A stretch of 29,485 bases of DNA from Clostridia bacterium (GCA_017409915.1 JAFQRU010000087.1:1-29485); one strand, 5' to 3'; shown: positions 1 to 8,642, numbered from the stretch's first letter. Numbers and translations are program-made. Notes: generated by a model not told the origin, from the letters alone.

Positions 1-39
1 CAGTCTGTTGCGGCTGCATCTCTTCCAAAAATCAACTAA
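1..39 (+). CDS. Probable 3' end of an upstream gene (partial)
   Basis: The first frame is open from base 1 to a TAA at 37-39 and would end in the residues SLPKIN. Only twelve codons are visible, so the product cannot be named. A hairpin terminator on the same strand starts 15 bases after the stop, which supports this being a genuine gene end rather than chance open frame. No sequence upstream is available to test it. Confidence 0.4.
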   Translation, partial: QSVAAASLPKIN

Positions 40-53
40 TAAATACACAAAAA

Positions 54-76
54 ACATCGGTTCCCGATGTTTTTTG
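54..76 (+). terminator. Rho-independent terminator
   Basis: A 7-bp stem (ACATCGG / CCGATGT) with a TTC loop is followed by a T run broken by one G. It is preceded by an A run, so the stem can be extended by A-T pairs. It would end transcription of the partial gene whose stop lies at 37-39. Confidence 0.75.
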
Positions 77-137
77 TTGATTTTCAAGTAAGCATCTGAG
101 CTTTGACCCAACTATAAAAAATAAAGCGAGATGAAAT

Positions 138-1091
138 ATGAAAACGATTTTTATTATAAACCCTTGCGCAGGCCAGGGCAAAAAAGCAAAAGAACTTAAA
201 GAAAAAATTCAGAAAACTGCGGAGAAATCTCAGGTTTATCTAACCCGGAGAGCTGCGGACGCGAAAAAGTTTGTGAAGAAATACTGCAAGAAATATGGCC
301 CTGCAAGATTTATCGCCTGCGGTGGCGACGGAACTTTAAACGAGGTTTTAAACGGTGCAATTGCTGAGCCTGAGGCGGAAATCGGCGTTATCCCAATCGG
401 GACAGGAAACGATTTTTGCAGAAACTTTAAGGATGGGGCAGAGTTTAGCGATGCTTATCTTCAAGCGACCGGAGATAGCGTTAAATGTGACGCTATCCGT
501 TACAGCATTTTTTCAAAAGGGAAAGAGAAGATAGGCTATTGCGCCAATATGTTCAACATTGGCTTTGACTGTAATGTTGCCGATAAAGTGGCTGAGCTTA
601 AAAAGAAGCCTTTTATCTCAGGCTCTTTTGCTTATCTTGCATCGGTTCTTCTTAACCTTATAAAGAAAAACGGAGCCAACCTTAAAATAGAGATAGACGG
701 CAAGGTTAAGCATGACGGCAAACTGCTTTTGACATCAATTGCCAACGGGTGCTTCTGCGGAGGGGGAATAAAGAGTAACCCACTGGCAGAGCTTAACGAT
801 GGGCTTATAAGCGTTAACATTGTAAAGGATGTTCCAAGGCGGGAATTCATAAAACTTCTCCCGAATTATATGAAAGGCAGTTTTTTAAATCTTCCTAAAA
901 TTGATGAAGTAATCTGGACAGGAAAGTGCGAAAAAATTACCATAACACCTAACAACGGCGAGATAAAAATTTGTATAGACGGGGAAATTGAAAGCGGGGA
1001 CAGAATTGAATTTGAAATCGCCCCGGGAGCATTTAATTTTGTTATTCCTGCCGAAAAAAGCGTAAAAGAAAAGGATTTTGCCAGAAGTTGA
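138..1091 (+). CDS. Diacylglycerol/lipid kinase family protein (YegS/DgkB-like)
   Basis: A 317-residue member of the soluble DAGK catalytic-domain family, which phosphorylates diacylglycerol or related lipids with ATP and recycles diacylglycerol from membrane and teichoic-acid turnover. The N-terminal nucleotide-binding fold shows INPCAGQGK (residues 7-15), the family hallmark GGDGTLNE (62-69) and the GTGND motif (88-92). The C-terminal half has the beta-rich substrate domain pattern, including a late CIDGE motif. The length is normal for the family (about 290-320). The ATG at 138 is preceded by only a weak purine stretch. It heads a run of four same-strand genes; the Apt-like gene follows after 28 bases. 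The exact lipid substrate cannot be read from sequence, so no gene symbol is given. Confidence 0.9.
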   Translation: MKTIFIINPCAGQGKKAKELKEKIQKTAEKSQVYLTRRAADAKKFVKKYCKKYGPARFIACGGDGTLNEVLNGAIAEPEAEIGVIPIGTGNDFCRNFKDGAEFSDAYLQATGDSVKCDAIRYSIFSKGKEKIGYCANMFNIGFDCNVADKVAELKKKPFISGSFAYLASVLLNLIKKNGANLKIEIDGKVKHDGKLLLTSIANGCFCGGGIKSNPLAELNDGLISVNIVKDVPRREFIKLLPNYMKGSFLNLPKIDEVIWTGKCEKITITPNNGEIKICIDGEIESGDRIEFEIAPGAFNFVIPAEKSVKEKDFARS

Positions 1092-1119
1092 CTAATATTT
1101 ATAATAGAGGTGAAAAAAT

Positions 1120-1671
1120 ATGAAATATAAAATGAATATAGCAGGCCTTGACCGTGAGCTTCCTCTTTGCAAAGTTACAGACGATTTATATATCGGCGCA
1201 TTTGTAATTTTCGGGGATGCAGAGCTTACTGTTGCTTGTGCAAGAGAGCTTCTTAAAAAAGCTCCTGAGTATGACTACCTTATAACTGCTGAGGCTAAGG
1301 GTATTCCCCTTATTCACGAAATGGCCCGCCAGAATGGGGACGATTTCTATGTTTTGGTAAGAAAAAATCCAAAACTTTATATGCAGGAAGTTTTTGAGGT
1401 TACGGTAAATTCCATAACAACTGCAAAAGAGCAAAAGCTTTATCTTGATAAGGCGGATGCAGATAAAATGAAAGGCAAGAGAATTCTCATTATTGATGAT
1501 GTTATTTCAACGGGAGAATCTCTTTCTGCAATTGAACAGCTTGTTGAAAAAGCAGGTGGAAATATAGTTGGCAAGATGACAATCCTTGCCGAAGGAGATG
1601 CTCAGGACAGAGAAGATATTATCTATCTTGAAAAGCTTCCTTTATTCAACCCTGACGGAACGGTTAAATAA
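1120..1671 (+). CDS. Phosphoribosyltransferase, adenine PRT-like
   Basis: A 183-residue type I phosphoribosyltransferase, which joins a purine base to PRPP in nucleotide salvage. The PRPP-binding signature RILIIDDVISTGES is at 121-134, and an Apt-type EAKGIPL motif lies near residue 58, where Apt proteins have EARGF. A flexible-loop region lies around 80-105. Adenine phosphoribosyltransferase (apt) is the closest recognisable relative, but the N-terminus is not typical of Apt, so another purine substrate or a regulatory role is possible. The start is supported by GAGGTG at 1106-1111, eight bases ahead of the ATG. The lipoprotein gene begins one base after its stop, so the two are probably translationally coupled. 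Confidence 0.85.
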   Translation: MKYKMNIAGLDRELPLCKVTDDLYIGAFVIFGDAELTVACARELLKKAPEYDYLITAEAKGIPLIHEMARQNGDDFYVLVRKNPKLYMQEVFEVTVNSITTAKEQKLYLDKADADKMKGKRILIIDDVISTGESLSAIEQLVEKAGGNIVGKMTILAEGDAQDREDIIYLEKLPLFNPDGTVK

Positions 1672-1672
1672 T

Positions 1673-2368
1673 ATGAGACGAAAAGGTTTAGCGCTGATTT
1701 TAATACTTGTGGCTCTCTTGGGGCTTTCCTCCTGCAAGAAAGAGGAGACAGAGCCACCCAAGGAAGAGGAAGAACTTTCCTTTGACTTTGACGAGGAAGA
1801 GGAAGTTGTGGAAATAATTTATGCCAAAACTCCCGAAGAGGCGTCAGATAAGTGTATGGACGCCATTTACACAGGGGATTTTTCCTCTGCCAAACAGTAT
1901 GTTTTAGAAGAGGGAAATGCAAGAGCGGAAATAAGCCGATTCCGCAGTGGCATAAAACAATCATTAGAAGGAATTTCCAAAGGCGTTTCAGGGGAAAAGG
2001 TTGAAAGGCTTCTTAGAAACACATTCAACAATACCCTCTGCCAAAGAACAGGGGTAGAAAAAAACGGAGATAAGGCAACGGTAAGCTATCTTATCTCAAT
2101 CCCTGATATGAGCGGAGTAAATTTCTCCTCTTATATGAGCGAATATATCGCATCCCAGGGAATGAGTATGGAAGAATTTATGACCAAACTAGAAACAATG
2201 ACCGCTGAGGAAAACCAGAAATGGTCATTGGAGCTTGGGGTGGACATTTTAAATTATATCTATGAAAGCAAAGGCTCTTTTTCAAGAATAGAGAATACGG
2301 CGACCGTTGTGGTCGAGAACCGCAAAAACGGCTGGATTGTAACTGAAATAAACATTTCTCAAAGTTAG
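1673..2368 (+). CDS. Small secreted lipoprotein of unknown function
   Basis: I place the start at the ATG at 1673, one base after the preceding stop, because it gives a clean type II signal peptide: positive MRRK, a hydrophobic stretch and the lipobox LSSC with the lipidated cysteine at residue 21. The mature protein of about 210 residues begins with a Lys/Glu/Pro-rich then strongly acidic linker (about 22-50), followed by an alpha+beta region ending in a strand pair (TATVVVENRKNGWIVTEI). That layout resembles the NTF2-like or DUF4878-type domains of many Firmicute lipoproteins, but I do not recognise the family with certainty. A longer frame begins at 1586 inside the upstream gene, but it would bury the signal peptide. 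Its role is unknown; it should be anchored on the outer face of the membrane. Confidence 0.75.
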   Translation: MRRKGLALILILVALLGLSSCKKEETEPPKEEEELSFDFDEEEEVVEIIYAKTPEEASDKCMDAIYTGDFSSAKQYVLEEGNARAEISRFRSGIKQSLEGISKGVSGEKVERLLRNTFNNTLCQRTGVEKNGDKATVSYLISIPDMSGVNFSSYMSEYIASQGMSMEEFMTKLETMTAEENQKWSLELGVDILNYIYESKGSFSRIENTATVVVENRKNGWIVTEINISQS

Positions 2369-2384
2369 ATTGGACGGAAATAAA

Positions 2385-3284
2385 ATGGAGAATAACATAA
2401 AAAAGAAAACCGCAGTCCTTGCGGTTTTGGCGGCATTTTTCTCAAACTTCATATTCGGTTTCAGCTTTATGTTTTCGGATATGGGTCTTAAAGTGGCAAG
2501 CCCTTCGGTTTTGCTTGCCCTGCGCTTTCTTTTCGCCTTTTTGATTTTAAACCTTTTAGTTATCTTCAAGGTGGTTAAAATCAACTTTAAAGGGAAGAAA
2601 GTTTTAAAAGTACTTATTATGGGGATTATGCAACCCGTTATATATTTCTACTGTGAAAGCTATGGAATAAAGCTTTCCTCTCCAACCTTTGCGGCGATTA
2701 TGCTGGCTCTGGTCCCTATCGGCGCAATGATTTATTCGGCGCTGTTTATGAAAGAAGCGCCAACTCTCTGGCAGGTCTTTTTCGGAGTCCTCTCCGTTTT
2801 GGGAGTTATCTTAATAAGCGGAGACGGAGAAGGGGCGACTTTGCCGGGCGCAGTTTTGCTTTTGGGGGCGATTTTGTCGGCGGTTATGTTTAATGCCATA
2901 AGCCGTCAGAGTGCAAATGAATTCAGCCCATTTGAGAGAACTTATGTTATGTTCTTCCTTGCAAGCATAGTCTTTACGGCGGTGGCTGTTATTGAAAACA
3001 TAAACGATTTGTCTCTTATTTATAAACCACTTATGAATGGAAGCTTTTTGATTTCCATTTTATATCTTGGGGTTTTGTCCTCGGTTATTGCATTTTTCTT
3101 AATCAACTATGCAAACACCCATCTCCCAATTTCAAGAACAACGGTTTTCTCAAATGTTATAACGGTTGTTTCCATCTTTGCAGGAATTGTGATTTTAAAA
3201 GATACTGCTTTAAGCCTGCCGAATATAATCTATTCGCTTATGATTATAATTGGTGTCTGGGGCGTCCAAAAATTTGCGAAATGA
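2385..3284 (+). CDS. EamA/DMT-superfamily transporter
   Basis: A 299-residue polytopic membrane protein with the ten-helix two-repeat layout of the drug/metabolite transporter superfamily (EamA, formerly DUF6). The first repeat begins with the hydrophobic helix after MENNIKKKT and contains the typical LLALRFLFAFLIL segment. The second repeat starts near AVLLLGAILSAVMFNAISR. The substrate is unknown; relatives export amino acids, metabolites or drugs. I prefer the ATG at 2385. A TTG at 2370 is in frame but lies directly after the upstream stop and lacks a binding site, whereas GGACGG sits ahead of the ATG. It is the last gene of the first plus-strand run and is followed by a strong hairpin. 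Confidence 0.88.
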   Translation: MENNIKKKTAVLAVLAAFFSNFIFGFSFMFSDMGLKVASPSVLLALRFLFAFLILNLLVIFKVVKINFKGKKVLKVLIMGIMQPVIYFYCESYGIKLSSPTFAAIMLALVPIGAMIYSALFMKEAPTLWQVFFGVLSVLGVILISGDGEGATLPGAVLLLGAILSAVMFNAISRQSANEFSPFERTYVMFFLASIVFTAVAVIENINDLSLIYKPLMNGSFLISILYLGVLSSVIAFFLINYANTHLPISRTTVFSNVITVVSIFAGIVILKDTALSLPNIIYSLMIIIGVWGVQKFAK

Positions 3285-3293
3285 TATAAAAGA

Positions 3294-3325
3294 AAAAGCT
3301 CAAAGGATTGTTCCTTTGAGCTTTT
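3294..3325. terminator. Bidirectional terminator between convergent genes
   Basis: A perfect 14-bp stem (3294-3307 with 3312-3325) and a TTGT loop, with A residues on the left and T residues on the right, so each strand carries a U-tract. It lies just after the EamA permease stop (plus strand) and downstream of the minus-strand gene at 3402-4460, and can serve both. Confidence 0.85.
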
Positions 3326-3353
3326 ATTGTGAAAATAACAAGGTTTCGGGGCA

Positions 3354-3405
3354 CCCGACCGCAATCTTTGATTGCGTTATCGGGTCGGGCTCTTATTTTT
3401 TTTAT
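3354..3405 (+). terminator. Second, GC-rich hairpin with long T run
   Basis: The outer arms CCCGACC (3354-3360) and GGTCGGG (3383-3389) enclose an inner stem GCAATC / GATTGC with a TTT loop and a bulge on the 3' side. The plus strand then reads through TCTTA into a run of eight or more T. By sequence it is a plus-strand terminator, 30 bases after the first one. It ends at the stop codon of the minus-strand gene. Confidence 0.6.
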
Positions 3406-4460
3406 TCCTCTTCGTCTGTTGCCTCAGCCTCAGCAGTTTCGGCTTCTTCCATAGCCTTTTGCTCTGCTTCGTAAACATCTTTATAACTTATTTCAATATC
3501 GAAATCATCGATTAAGTCTTTGTTAAGAGAAATCTTTGCAGTTCTCTTTGCGTAATAAACAAGGTCATCAACGCTGTCAAAATTGAAAACAGACATATCC
3601 TTATCAATATATTTAGAAAGGTTTGATGACATATCGTTATAGACGGAGCCTATGTTCGCTTCAAGAGTGAGAACCTTTTCATATTGCTTTAATGAGTCAT
3701 AGCCGTGAGCTTCAAGAGCCTCTTCAAGACCGTCGCCGTATGTGGCTTTAAGGCTTTTAACAGTCTCTTTAATCATATCCCCCTCGGTAGTGGTCAGGGA
3801 AACCCCTGCTTTTGCCCCGAGAGAGAGGATTGAATAAAGCTCTGCACAGGCATTAACTGCCTCTGTTATAACAATGTCTTTATGAGTTGTCTTTGTTTCT
3901 TTATCGTAGAAATCGCTCCACTTAAAGTTATCAAGACGGGAAATGTCGATGTCATAGTTGTCGTCATAGCAATAGTTTTCCTGATAGGAAATAGCGGCAG
4001 CATTCATAAAATATTCAAAAATATCTTCCTCGATTTTTGCGCCGTTAACTTTCATTGCAATATCATCACTGAAAATACTATCACAGGTGATTTGAATATC
4101 CTCTGTTGTGATAGTGTTATTTTCTCCTGTGATTTTAGTGTATCTGTTTTTAAGATAATAGCCGAAAATTCCTGCTGTGATTAAGATAATTGCAAGAACA
4201 AGACAGATTAAAGCAACAATTTTCTTGTTTAATACCTTCGGCTCAGCCTCTTCTTCGGCGATTTCTTCAATTTTGCCCTCTTCGAGAGTTTCTTCGGTTA
4301 CAATAGCCTCTTCGGCAAGAGGGATTTCAACCGCTTCGGTTTCAGGGATAGCCTCAACAGCCTCAATAGCCTCAACCGTTTCCTCGGGTTTAGCTTCTCC
4401 GCAAGGGCAAACAAGAACATCGTCAGCAAGTTCTAAGCCACATTTATTGCATTTCCACAT
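3402..4460 (-). CDS. Zinc-ribbon, single-span membrane protein with SurA/PrsA-like N domain
   Basis: A 352-residue protein with clear modular layout. Residues 1-24 form a small zinc ribbon (Cys4, Cys7, Cys18, Cys20). An acidic Glu/Ala/Val repeat-like linker runs to about residue 75. One membrane helix follows (about 79-102, rich in Ile/Leu/Ala). The outside part begins with a segment like the N-terminal domain of SurA/PrsA foldases (AMKVNGAKIEEDIFEYFMN), a pattern also seen in the SurA_N family. No parvulin PPIase domain is evident, and the C-terminus is a short Ala/Glu-rich acidic tail. The role is unknown; a membrane-bound secretion chaperone or assembly factor is an inference. The start is well supported by AGGAGG ahead of the ATG, and it has its own promoter at 4502-4530. 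Confidence 0.75.
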   Translation of the reverse strand: MWKCNKCGLELADDVLVCPCGEAKPEETVEAIEAVEAIPETEAVEIPLAEEAIVTEETLEEGKIEEIAEEEAEPKVLNKKIVALICLVLAIILITAGIFGYYLKNRYTKITGENNTITTEDIQITCDSIFSDDIAMKVNGAKIEEDIFEYFMNAAAISYQENYCYDDNYDIDISRLDNFKWSDFYDKETKTTHKDIVITEAVNACAELYSILSLGAKAGVSLTTTEGDMIKETVKSLKATYGDGLEEALEAHGYDSLKQYEKVLTLEANIGSVYNDMSSNLSKYIDKDMSVFNFDSVDDLVYYAKRTAKISLNKDLIDDFDIEISYKDVYEAEQKAMEEAETAEAEATDEEE

Positions 4461-4501
4461 AATATATTCCTCCTAAACATAAATCTCTTTGGTATAAAAA
4501 T

Positions 4502-4530
4502 ATTATACAACAGCAGTTACATTTTTTCAA
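4502..4530 (-). promoter_or_regulatory. Sigma-A type promoter for the zinc-ribbon membrane protein
   Basis: On the minus strand, TTGAAA (4525-4530) and TATAAT (4502-4507) are separated by 17 bases. The -35 box lies inside the last codons of mfd, so the downstream gene has an internal start even if mfd transcripts read through; no terminator is visible between the two genes. Confidence 0.75.
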
Positions 4531-7500
4531 TGGTTTTTTTGATATTTTCTATATGCTGTTTCTGGGAGCAATCCGCCTCAACCTTAAATTCAATATGAGG
4601 TTTTTTACCCTTTCTTATGGCAACCGTAAGTGGATTTTCCAAGGCATATTCGATTGCTCTATCCATTTCAGGCGGATTTTCTTCTGAGAAGAAAAGCTTT
4701 AAAATTCCGTCTTTTAAGCTGACCTCCGTGAATTTCTTATCCGACGCCATTTTGCGGATAAGAGAAATCTCTAAGAGGTTTTCAACGGAGGGCGGAAGAT
4801 TTCCGTATCTGTCGCAAAGCTCATCCTGAGCGTCCATTAAATCGTTTTCGTTTTCAATGGCGGCAATGCGTTTATAAGCGGAAAGCCTTTGGGAGTGATA
4901 AGGAATATATCTTTCGGGGATATATCCGTCAATGGGGACATCGATAAGAGTGTCCGTTTGATCCTCTGAGACAATTCCCTTATGGGCCTTGATTGCGCTG
5001 TCAAGCATTTTGCAATACATTTCATAGCCAACGGCCTCCATATGACCGCTTTGCGCCGCACCGATAAGGTTGCCCATTCCGCGGATTTCAAGGTCGCGGA
5101 GGGCAATTTTGAAGCCTGAGCCGAACTCCGTAAATTCCTTTACGGCACGAAGTCTCTTTTCCGCATCCTCGGTTAAAACCTTGTTGCGCCTGAAAGTGAG
5201 GTAGGCATAGGCCAGCCTGTCGGAACGCCCGACTCTTCCCCTGAGCTGATAAAGCTGAGAAAGACCCATTCGGTCTGAATCTTCAATTATTATAGTGTTA
5301 ACATTAGGGATGTCAAGACCTGTCTCAATTATGGTGGTACAGATTAAAATATCAATCTCCCCTTCATAAAGGGACATCATAATATTTTCAAGCTCACGCT
5401 CATTCATTTTCCCGTGAGCCACGGCAATTCTTGCGTCAGGAATCATAGCGGAAATTTCCTCTGCCACTTTTTCAATTCCCGAAACACGGTTATAAAGATA
5501 GTAAACCTGACCGCCTCTGCCAATTTCGCGGTTTATGGCCTCGCGGATTACCTCTCTGTCATATTCTAAAACATAAGTAGCAACAGGGTACCTCTCCCCC
5601 GGTGGCTGAGCAATAATGCTCATATCACGAATTCCCGACATTGACATATGAAGAGTTCTTGGAATAGGGGTTGCCGAAAGAGTTAAAACATCGATATTCT
5701 TCCGAAGCTCCTTGATTTGTTCCTTATGCTTAACGCCGAAACGCTGTTCTTCGTCAATTATGAGTAGTCCTAAGTTTTTATATTCAATGGCAGGGTTTAA
5801 AAGCTTGTGAGTGCCTATAACAATATCAACCTCTCCGCTTTTAAGTCCTTTTATAACCTCTTTTTGCTCAGAAGGAGTGTTAAACCTTGAAAGGGATGCA
5901 ATCCTTATGGGAAAGTCCCTCATTCTCTGACGGAAGGTGTTTGTGTGCTGACTTGCTAAAATTGTGGTTGGAACAAGATAAACAACCTGATAGCCGTTCA
6001 TAACCGCCTTGAAGGCAGAGCGCATAGCAACCTCGGTCTTGCCGTAGCCAACATCTCCGCAAAGGAGTCTGTCCATTGGCCGTGGTCTTTCCATATCCGC
6101 CTTGATTTCGGCGATACTGGAAAGCTGGTCATCTGTTTCCTCGTAGGGGAAAGATGCCTCGAAAACTCTTTGCCATTCATCATCAGGGCCACATTCAACT
6201 CCGCGGATAGATTCTCTCGCTGCATAAAGGGCGATTAAGTCATCTGCAATATCCTCACAGGACTTTTTAACCCGCTGCTTTGTCTTTGACCAGTCAGTTC
6301 CGCCAAGCGTATTAAGGCGGACAGAAGAGCCCTCTTTTGAGGCGTGTTTATAAACTAAGGAAAGCTGGTCCGTGGGGACATATAAAACATCGCTTCCTTT
6401 ATATAAAAGCTTTAAGTAATCTCGCTTTATTCCGCCTGCATCAAGCTGAACAGTTCCCATATATTTGCCGACGCCGTGGTTTTGATGCACAACAAAATCC
6501 CCGATTTTAAGGTCGGTAAAGCTGTTGATTTTATCCTGTTTGTTTACTTTAAAACGGGATTTTTTCTTTTTATGGCTCCCGAAAATCTCTTTATCGCTGA
6601 TGACAGCCGTGTTTATAAGAGGATATTCAAAGCCTCGGGAAATACTGCCCAAAGTCACAATAATTCCACCTGATGAGGGGAGAGTGTCAAATTCCTTTAA
6701 GTATGTTGGGGAATAACCCTCGTCCTCCAAAGAGGTGCAAAGGTTTTTCGCCTTGTTTTCGTTTCCTGCAAGGATAACGATTTTGTAGTTATTTTTTTTG
6801 TAAAAGGAGAGAGCGTCATAGAAAAATTCGAGCTTACCGTGATAGTCGTTTATTCCTTTTGAAGTTATATTTATAATTTTCTTCGGCTTATAGTCGGGGC
6901 AGGAGTAGGAAATACTGCTCATGCCAACAAAAGCACGGGAAGAAAGATTTTTTATCACAGAAGAAAAATCCGCAGAATATTTATATGAGGTTTTAGGGAT
7001 AATTCCCCTCTCTAAAAGGGATTTTAAATCTTCGGCAAATTGCTCTGCCTCAATTTTTGCGTTTTCAGAAAGTCTTCCTGCCTCGTCTGCGAAAATAATA
7101 TAATTATCATCAAGATAGTCCGCAATGGTTGCAGGCTCGCTATATAAAACAGGGAGATATTTATGAATTGACGGGAAAGTGATTTTCTCCTCAACTCTCT
7201 CTAAATCCCGAAGAAGAATTTGAGAAAGATGATTATTTTTCTCATCCTCTTTTTTGGAAGCCTTTTTCCCTTCGCTCTTTAAGAAAGAGGCAAGGATCTC
7301 CCGCTTTTCGTCTGTTAAAATTATCTCCTTAGCAGGAGTTAAAAGGCAGGAGGTTATGTTTTCAATTGTCCTCTGGCTTTCGGGGGAGAAAAGACGGATA
7401 GAATCAATTTCTGTATCCCAAAGCTCGATGCGGACAGCAAAATCTCTTTCAGGCGGGAAGAAATCAAAGATTCCCCCTCGCATACTGCATTGCCCTTTTC

Positions 7501-8008
7501 CGCTGACCTCGTCCTCGAAGGTATAGCCTAAATCGATAAATAGTTTTCTTATTTCGTCAAGGTCAATGTCGTCCCCGACAGAGAGAATCCTTGAAAGATT
7601 TTCATAGAGATTTTTCTCTGCGGTTATGGAGCAAAGAGCCTTTCTTGTGGTTACAATATGACATTTCTCGTCAGAGAAACAAAGGGTGGATAAAACTTTA
7701 AGCCTTTGTGCGCTTATGTCCTGCCCTGAGGCTTCCACATCATAAAAAAGCAAGTCAACAGAGGGGAAATAGAGAACATTCTCCCCTGAGAAAAAGCTTA
7801 AATCTTCAATTAATTTTCGTGCAGAGGTGTCGCTCTCGGTTATAACGAATGCGTGTTTTGAAAGCTTTTTTGAGGCGCAAGAAATAAAATGGGCACGGAC
7901 AGAATCAGCCACACCCATAAGATTTATCGGAGTTATTCCATTTTCAAGGGAGGAGGTAAGGTCGGAAAAATCCGCCAGCTCCTCAATGATTTTCATAAAT
8001 CCGCTCAT
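4517..8008 (-). CDS. mfd: Transcription-repair coupling factor Mfd
   Basis: At 1163 residues this is full length for Mfd, the ATP-driven translocase that removes RNA polymerase stalled at DNA lesions and recruits UvrA. The N-terminal UvrB-like region (about 1-350) contains the stretch around MRGGIFDFFPP. The CarD-like polymerase-interaction domain starts near residue 500 (DFVVHQNHGVGKY). The RecG-like motor follows: Walker A GDVGYGKT (651-658), DEEQ (752-755), the motif III segment SATPIPRTLHMSM, and the conserved QLRGRVGRS (921-929). The C-terminal TRCF regulatory domain covers about 1010-1163. The ATG at 8008 is eight bases after the pth stop and has only a weak binding site; an ATG four codons later is also possible. 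The pth-mfd order matches that of Bacillus subtilis. Confidence 0.97.
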   Translation of the reverse strand: MSGFMKIIEELADFSDLTSSLENGITPINLMGVADSVRAHFISCASKKLSKHAFVITESDTSARKLIEDLSFFSGENVLYFPSVDLLFYDVEASGQDISAQRLKVLSTLCFSDEKCHIVTTRKALCSITAEKNLYENLSRILSVGDDIDLDEIRKLFIDLGYTFEDEVSGKGQCSMRGGIFDFFPPERDFAVRIELWDTEIDSIRLFSPESQRTIENITSCLLTPAKEIILTDEKREILASFLKSEGKKASKKEDEKNNHLSQILLRDLERVEEKITFPSIHKYLPVLYSEPATIADYLDDNYIIFADEAGRLSENAKIEAEQFAEDLKSLLERGIIPKTSYKYSADFSSVIKNLSSRAFVGMSSISYSCPDYKPKKIINITSKGINDYHGKLEFFYDALSFYKKNNYKIVILAGNENKAKNLCTSLEDEGYSPTYLKEFDTLPSSGGIIVTLGSISRGFEYPLINTAVISDKEIFGSHKKKKSRFKVNKQDKINSFTDLKIGDFVVHQNHGVGKYMGTVQLDAGGIKRDYLKLLYKGSDVLYVPTDQLSLVYKHASKEGSSVRLNTLGGTDWSKTKQRVKKSCEDIADDLIALYAARESIRGVECGPDDEWQRVFEASFPYEETDDQLSSIAEIKADMERPRPMDRLLCGDVGYGKTEVAMRSAFKAVMNGYQVVYLVPTTILASQHTNTFRQRMRDFPIRIASLSRFNTPSEQKEVIKGLKSGEVDIVIGTHKLLNPAIEYKNLGLLIIDEEQRFGVKHKEQIKELRKNIDVLTLSATPIPRTLHMSMSGIRDMSIIAQPPGERYPVATYVLEYDREVIREAINREIGRGGQVYYLYNRVSGIEKVAEEISAMIPDARIAVAHGKMNERELENIMMSLYEGEIDILICTTIIETGLDIPNVNTIIIEDSDRMGLSQLYQLRGRVGRSDRLAYAYLTFRRNKVLTEDAEKRLRAVKEFTEFGSGFKIALRDLEIRGMGNLIGAAQSGHMEAVGYEMYCKMLDSAIKAHKGIVSEDQTDTLIDVPIDGYIPERYIPYHSQRLSAYKRIAAIENENDLMDAQDELCDRYGNLPPSVENLLEISLIRKMASDKKFTEVSLKDGILKLFFSEENPPEMDRAIEYALENPLTVAIRKGKKPHIEFKVEADCSQKQHIENIKKTIEKM

Positions 8009-8015
8009 ATTTTTG

Positions 8016-8579
8016 CTACCCGTTAAATTTTGACATAGTATTTTCTGCGCCGTTTGTTATAAGATTTTCAACGGCGTCTGTAACCTTAACAACTGTTTTA
8101 ACAAGAGTTTCTACCTCGGCTTTTGAGAATTTTCCCAAAACGAAGTCCTTTAAGTCATAGTCTATTTCAGGGGGAGCACCAACCCCGATTTTCATTCGTG
8201 GGAAAACATCGGTCCCGAGCTGATAGATTATGCTCTTCATTCCGTTGTGCCCGCCTGCGCTTCCCTTTGTTCTAAGCCTCAGAGTGCCAAGAGGAAGGGA
8301 AATGTCGTCATATATTACTATTATATTCTCGCATGGAACTTTATACCAATCGGAAATAGGGCGAATGCTCTCTCCGCTTAAATTCATAAAGGTCTGTGGC
8401 TTAACCAAGATAACCTTTTCTCCGCAGATAGTGCCCTCGCCGATGTCGGCTTTAAATTTGCTTTTATTGAATTTTATGTTATTTTTAGAGGCAATGGCAT
8501 CAACTGCATCAAAGCCGATGTTGTGCCTTGTCCCTGCGTATTTCCTGCCCGGGTTTCCAAGCCCTGCGATAATATACAT
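8016..8579 (-). CDS. pth: Peptidyl-tRNA hydrolase
   Basis: This 187-residue enzyme hydrolyses peptidyl-tRNA that drops off ribosomes, releasing tRNA for reuse in the cytoplasm. All the expected residues are present: GLGNPG with Asn9, the catalytic His19 in TRHNIGF, Asn66 in the QTFMNLSG motif, Asp91 in VIYDDISLPLG, and Asn112 in GGHNG. Length and order are standard for bacterial Pth. AGAGGG precedes the ATG at 8579. It lies immediately upstream of mfd on the same strand with a gap of only seven bases, so they share a transcript. The upstream fba gene is separated by a terminator; no strong promoter is evident in the 63-base gap, so some read-through may supply expression. Confidence 0.97.
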   Translation of the reverse strand: MYIIAGLGNPGRKYAGTRHNIGFDAVDAIASKNNIKFNKSKFKADIGEGTICGEKVILVKPQTFMNLSGESIRPISDWYKVPCENIIVIYDDISLPLGTLRLRTKGSAGGHNGMKSIIYQLGTDVFPRMKIGVGAPPEIDYDLKDFVLGKFSKAEVETLVKTVVKVTDAVENLITNGAENTMSKFNG

Positions 8580-8590
8580 AATAATCCCTC

Positions 8591-8632
8591 TTTATTAAAA
8601 AGAAAAATCCGCCTAAATCCGGACGGATTTTT
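8591..8632 (-). terminator. Terminator after fructose-bisphosphate aldolase
   Basis: On the minus strand an AAAAATCCG / CGGATTTTT stem (8624-8632 with 8603-8611) is followed by TTCTTTTT. It lies ten bases after the fba stop and separates fba from pth-mfd. Confidence 0.75.
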
Positions 8633-8642
8633 CAAGTTTTAT

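Noticed and set aside
77..137. Promoter for the lipid kinase gene
   Set aside because: TTGACC and TATAAA are present but not at a workable spacing from each other or from other boxes.
1186..1434. Antisense open frame across the phosphoribosyltransferase gene
   Set aside because: It lies wholly within a gene with clear motifs, has no binding site, and its translation has no recognisable features.
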